Source: Methanosarcinaceae archaeon (lineage in GTDB: Archaea > Halobacteriota > Methanosarcinia > Methanosarcinales > Methanosarcinaceae). From it: a stretch of 5,551 bases of DNA. This document shows positions 4,696 to 5,551 of this stretch, in pieces (within the stretch, counting starts at the first letter, position 1; each line of letters opens with the position of its first letter). The stretch lies in assembly GCA_028690255.1 (NCBI GenBank), contig JAQVBP010000173.1, forward strand, positions 1 to 5,551. The letters are read 5' to 3'. Below the pieces are notes generated by a model that saw only the letters and a list, made by a program, of their open reading frames with translations, did no database searches and had not been told where the DNA came from. The translations under genes were made by a program, and so were the position numbers.

Positions 4696-4959
4696 TCACC
4701 GGTCGCGTAAGCGAGCGGCCTTTTCATAATGACACACATAAAAAAACTTGCCTTCACAGAAATCCTGCGTTGGATGCTGAAATCCCCATTTCCTGCCAAA
4801 AACAGCGGTATGAAAGTACTCATTGACAAATTTCACCACGTTTTCCACGTATGTAAGCATGAGGCCCATTGTCCCCGCAAGATCTCCCGGCCCTTCGGAG
4901 TAGTATATAGATTCCAAAGTATGAGAACTACCTGATTGGAATTGAAAACCAGATGACCT
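4696..4959 (-). pseudogene. Unidentified open-frame remnant between the reductase and DUF2124 genes
   Basis: A minus-strand frame stays open from just after a TAG at 4962-4960 to TGA at 4698-4696. Its codons look protein-like over SGFQFQSGSSHTLESIYYSE, then GPGDLAGTMGLMLTYVENVV and KFVNEYFHTAVFGRKWGF. The only starts are TTG 4917 and ATG 4869, neither with a convincing ribosome site, so it looks like the inner or last part of a lost gene, not an intact one. The ending (CHYEKAARLRDR) falls in the hairpin sequence and may be past a frameshift. I do not recognise a family. It could also be chance. Confidence 0.3.
4699..4718 (+). ncRNA. GNRA-capped hairpin followed by a short T run
   Basis: CCGGTCGC (4699-4706) pairs with GCGAGCGG (4711-4718), with one G-G mismatch, around the loop GTAA, a GNRA tetraloop. 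CCTTTT follows immediately. Twenty bases upstream is AGGAGGGG (4677-4684), and six bases after that a GTG (4690) opens a 6-codon frame ending in TAA inside the hairpin. The structure is compact and GC-rich in an AT-rich region. It could be a terminator or part of a small RNA. On the minus strand it reads as a weaker hairpin with a TTAC loop. No RNA family is recognised. Confidence 0.35.
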
Positions 4960-5011
4960 CTATCGCCAGGTCGGCATTGAGGGCGTAATAGAAGCCGAAT
5001 ATCCAGGGGGT
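4928..5011 (-). pseudogene. Diverged in-frame duplicate of the DUF2124 C-terminus
   Basis: Immediately after the TGA of the DUF2124 gene, the same frame continues for 27 codons to TAG (4930-4928). It reads TPWIFGFYYALNADLAIEVI and then WFSIPIR. The part YALNADLAIEV repeats the gene's own YVLNADLAIEV. At DNA level 4953-5000 matches 5022-5069 with roughly six mismatches, offset by exactly 69 bp (23 codons). It is either a partial tandem duplication or the tail of a former second copy or longer protein. Both the TGA in front and the lack of a start make it non-coding now unless there is readthrough. Confidence 0.75.
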
Positions 5012-5479
5012 TCAGGCTTCCATAACCTCTATAGCCAGGTCGGCATTGAGGACGTAATCGAAGTCGATTACTTCATCCCATTTCTGCTGCATGAACATGG
5101 ACTGGAAACAGACTCCGATTATTTTCCCCTTTTCCGAGCCTTCTAGCACTTTTTCCGCAAGTTCCTTTGCAGCTCCTGCCTCCACCCCGATCTTCGGCAT
5201 AGCAAGCCCCCCTAAAAATACCACGACATCGGCATGAGCATCAACGAAATCCCCGAGCTGCATACCCATTCCGGTCATGGAAATCGATTTTGCACCTTCA
5301 AAGTCCAGATTCGGAAGGAAAGCAAGCTGCTTTTTGCGGACCGCAAAGCCGATGAGTTCGGCAAAGGGGGTGCAAAAACCTGGAGTCCCTACAAAAGTAA
5401 TTTTTTCCGAACCCTCTACAAGAAGCTTGAAACAATTCAGAATACCGCCTACGCCCTGGGCACTGTTTATGACTTTCAT
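5012..5479 (-). CDS. DUF2124 family protein
   Basis: A 155-residue protein matching the DUF2124 family, which as far as I know is confined mainly to methanogenic and related archaea and has no assigned reaction. Recognisable parts are KITFVGTPGFCTPFAELIGF (26-45), the motif SISMTGMGMQLGDFVD (65-80), VVVFLGGLAMP (85-95), GVCFQSMF (122-129) and the closing DFDYVLNADLAIEV (139-152). Alternating hydrophobic strands with glycine-rich turns suggest a small alpha/beta fold. Two cysteines in the motifs, C36 and C124, stand out. No signal peptide or membrane helix is visible. The start is clear: AGGCGGT (rc of 5484-5490) sits four bases before the ATG at 5479-5477. The length fits the family. It is transcribed toward the reductase gene, with which it shares no visible functional link. 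Its last 16 or so codons are repeated just downstream. Confidence 0.88.
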   Translation of the reverse strand: MKVINSAQGVGGILNCFKLLVEGSEKITFVGTPGFCTPFAELIGFAVRKKQLAFLPNLDFEGAKSISMTGMGMQLGDFVDAHADVVVFLGGLAMPKIGVEAGAAKELAEKVLEGSEKGKIIGVCFQSMFMQQKWDEVIDFDYVLNADLAIEVMEA

Positions 5480-5483
5480 AATA

Positions 5484-5540
5484 ACCGCCTTTTAAACCCG
5501 GGTTTGCATCTTTACAAATCCGGATTTTTTTAAAAATATT
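5484..5540 (-). promoter_or_regulatory. Promoter and ribosome-binding region of the DUF2124 gene
   Basis: On the minus strand AGGCGGT (5490-5484) is a good ribosome site. Upstream, AATATTTTTAAAAAAAT (about 5538-5522) is the likely TATA region, giving a transcription start near 5500 and a short leader. A second AT box, TTTAAA at 5496-5491, is too close to the start codon to serve. Confidence 0.45.
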
Positions 5541-5551
5541 CTGTATACTGT

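Noticed and set aside
4506..4826. Plus-strand frame of 106 codons between the reductase and DUF2124 genes.
   Set aside because: It reads through T-rich tracts and the hairpin, has no ribosome site, and the product (FFCFSSL and similar) looks random.
2937..4923. The 14-base word GATTCCAAAGTATG occurs at 2937-2950 and again at 4910-4923.
   Set aside because: The matches do not extend on either side, and one AT-rich 14-mer shared within 5.5 kb can arise by chance. No other feature links the two places.
5234..5533. Plus-strand frames of 72-99 codons opposite DUF2124.
   Set aside because: They are antisense of a well-supported gene.
1..5551. tRNA, rRNA, CRISPR arrays and intact transposase genes.
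   Set aside because: I looked for cloverleaf-like arms, regularly spaced repeats and transposase motifs on both strands and found none that held up.

Overview
The window looks archaeal and most likely comes from a methanogen of the Methanosarcinales, probably Methanosarcina. The grounds are an HsdM/HsdS pair with Methanosarcina-like wording, a geranylgeranyl-reductase-family flavoprotein (archaeal ether-lipid enzymology), a DUF2124 protein, a surface protein ending in an archaeosortase-type PGF tail, and TATA-like promoter boxes. These identities rest on recognising motifs by eye; no search was run.

Layout. Positions 1-789 (minus strand) hold a wrecked type I restriction-modification locus. 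The first third of hsdM survives with a nonsense codon, a 1-base deletion and loss of everything from the SAM-binding motif onward. It is followed, across about 100 bases containing a perfect 23-bp palindrome, by the start of hsdS, which runs off the left edge. Positions 790-1109 form a divergent promoter region with a doubtful 59-codon minus-strand ORF, an AT box usable in both directions and a pair of imperfect 16-bp direct repeats. Next on the plus strand come a PPP-family Ser/Thr protein phosphatase (1110-2000), an AT-rich island with a secreted, acidic, repeat-bearing, probably N-glycosylated and lipid-anchored surface protein (2338-2886), and a geranylgeranyl-reductase-family oxidoreductase with an unusual Gly/Ser linker (3081-4391). 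On the minus strand, convergent with it, is a DUF2124 gene (5012-5479). The 620 bases between these last two genes hold T-rich terminator candidates, a GNRA-capped hairpin, an unidentified open-frame remnant and a diverged in-frame copy of the DUF2124 C-terminal coding sequence.

The genes do not form one pathway. Each plus-strand gene has its own leader and probable promoter, so they look like single transcription units. The left edge and the 4.4-5.0 kb stretch carry clear signs of gene decay, and the surface-protein gene differs sharply in base composition from its neighbours (16/60 G+C in one sampled line against 35/60 in one phosphatase line). I see no CRISPR array, tRNA, rRNA or intact mobile element, and no convincing complete new multi-gene system. 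The most interesting items are the surface protein, the hsdM-hsdS scar with its palindrome, and the duplicated DUF2124 tail.
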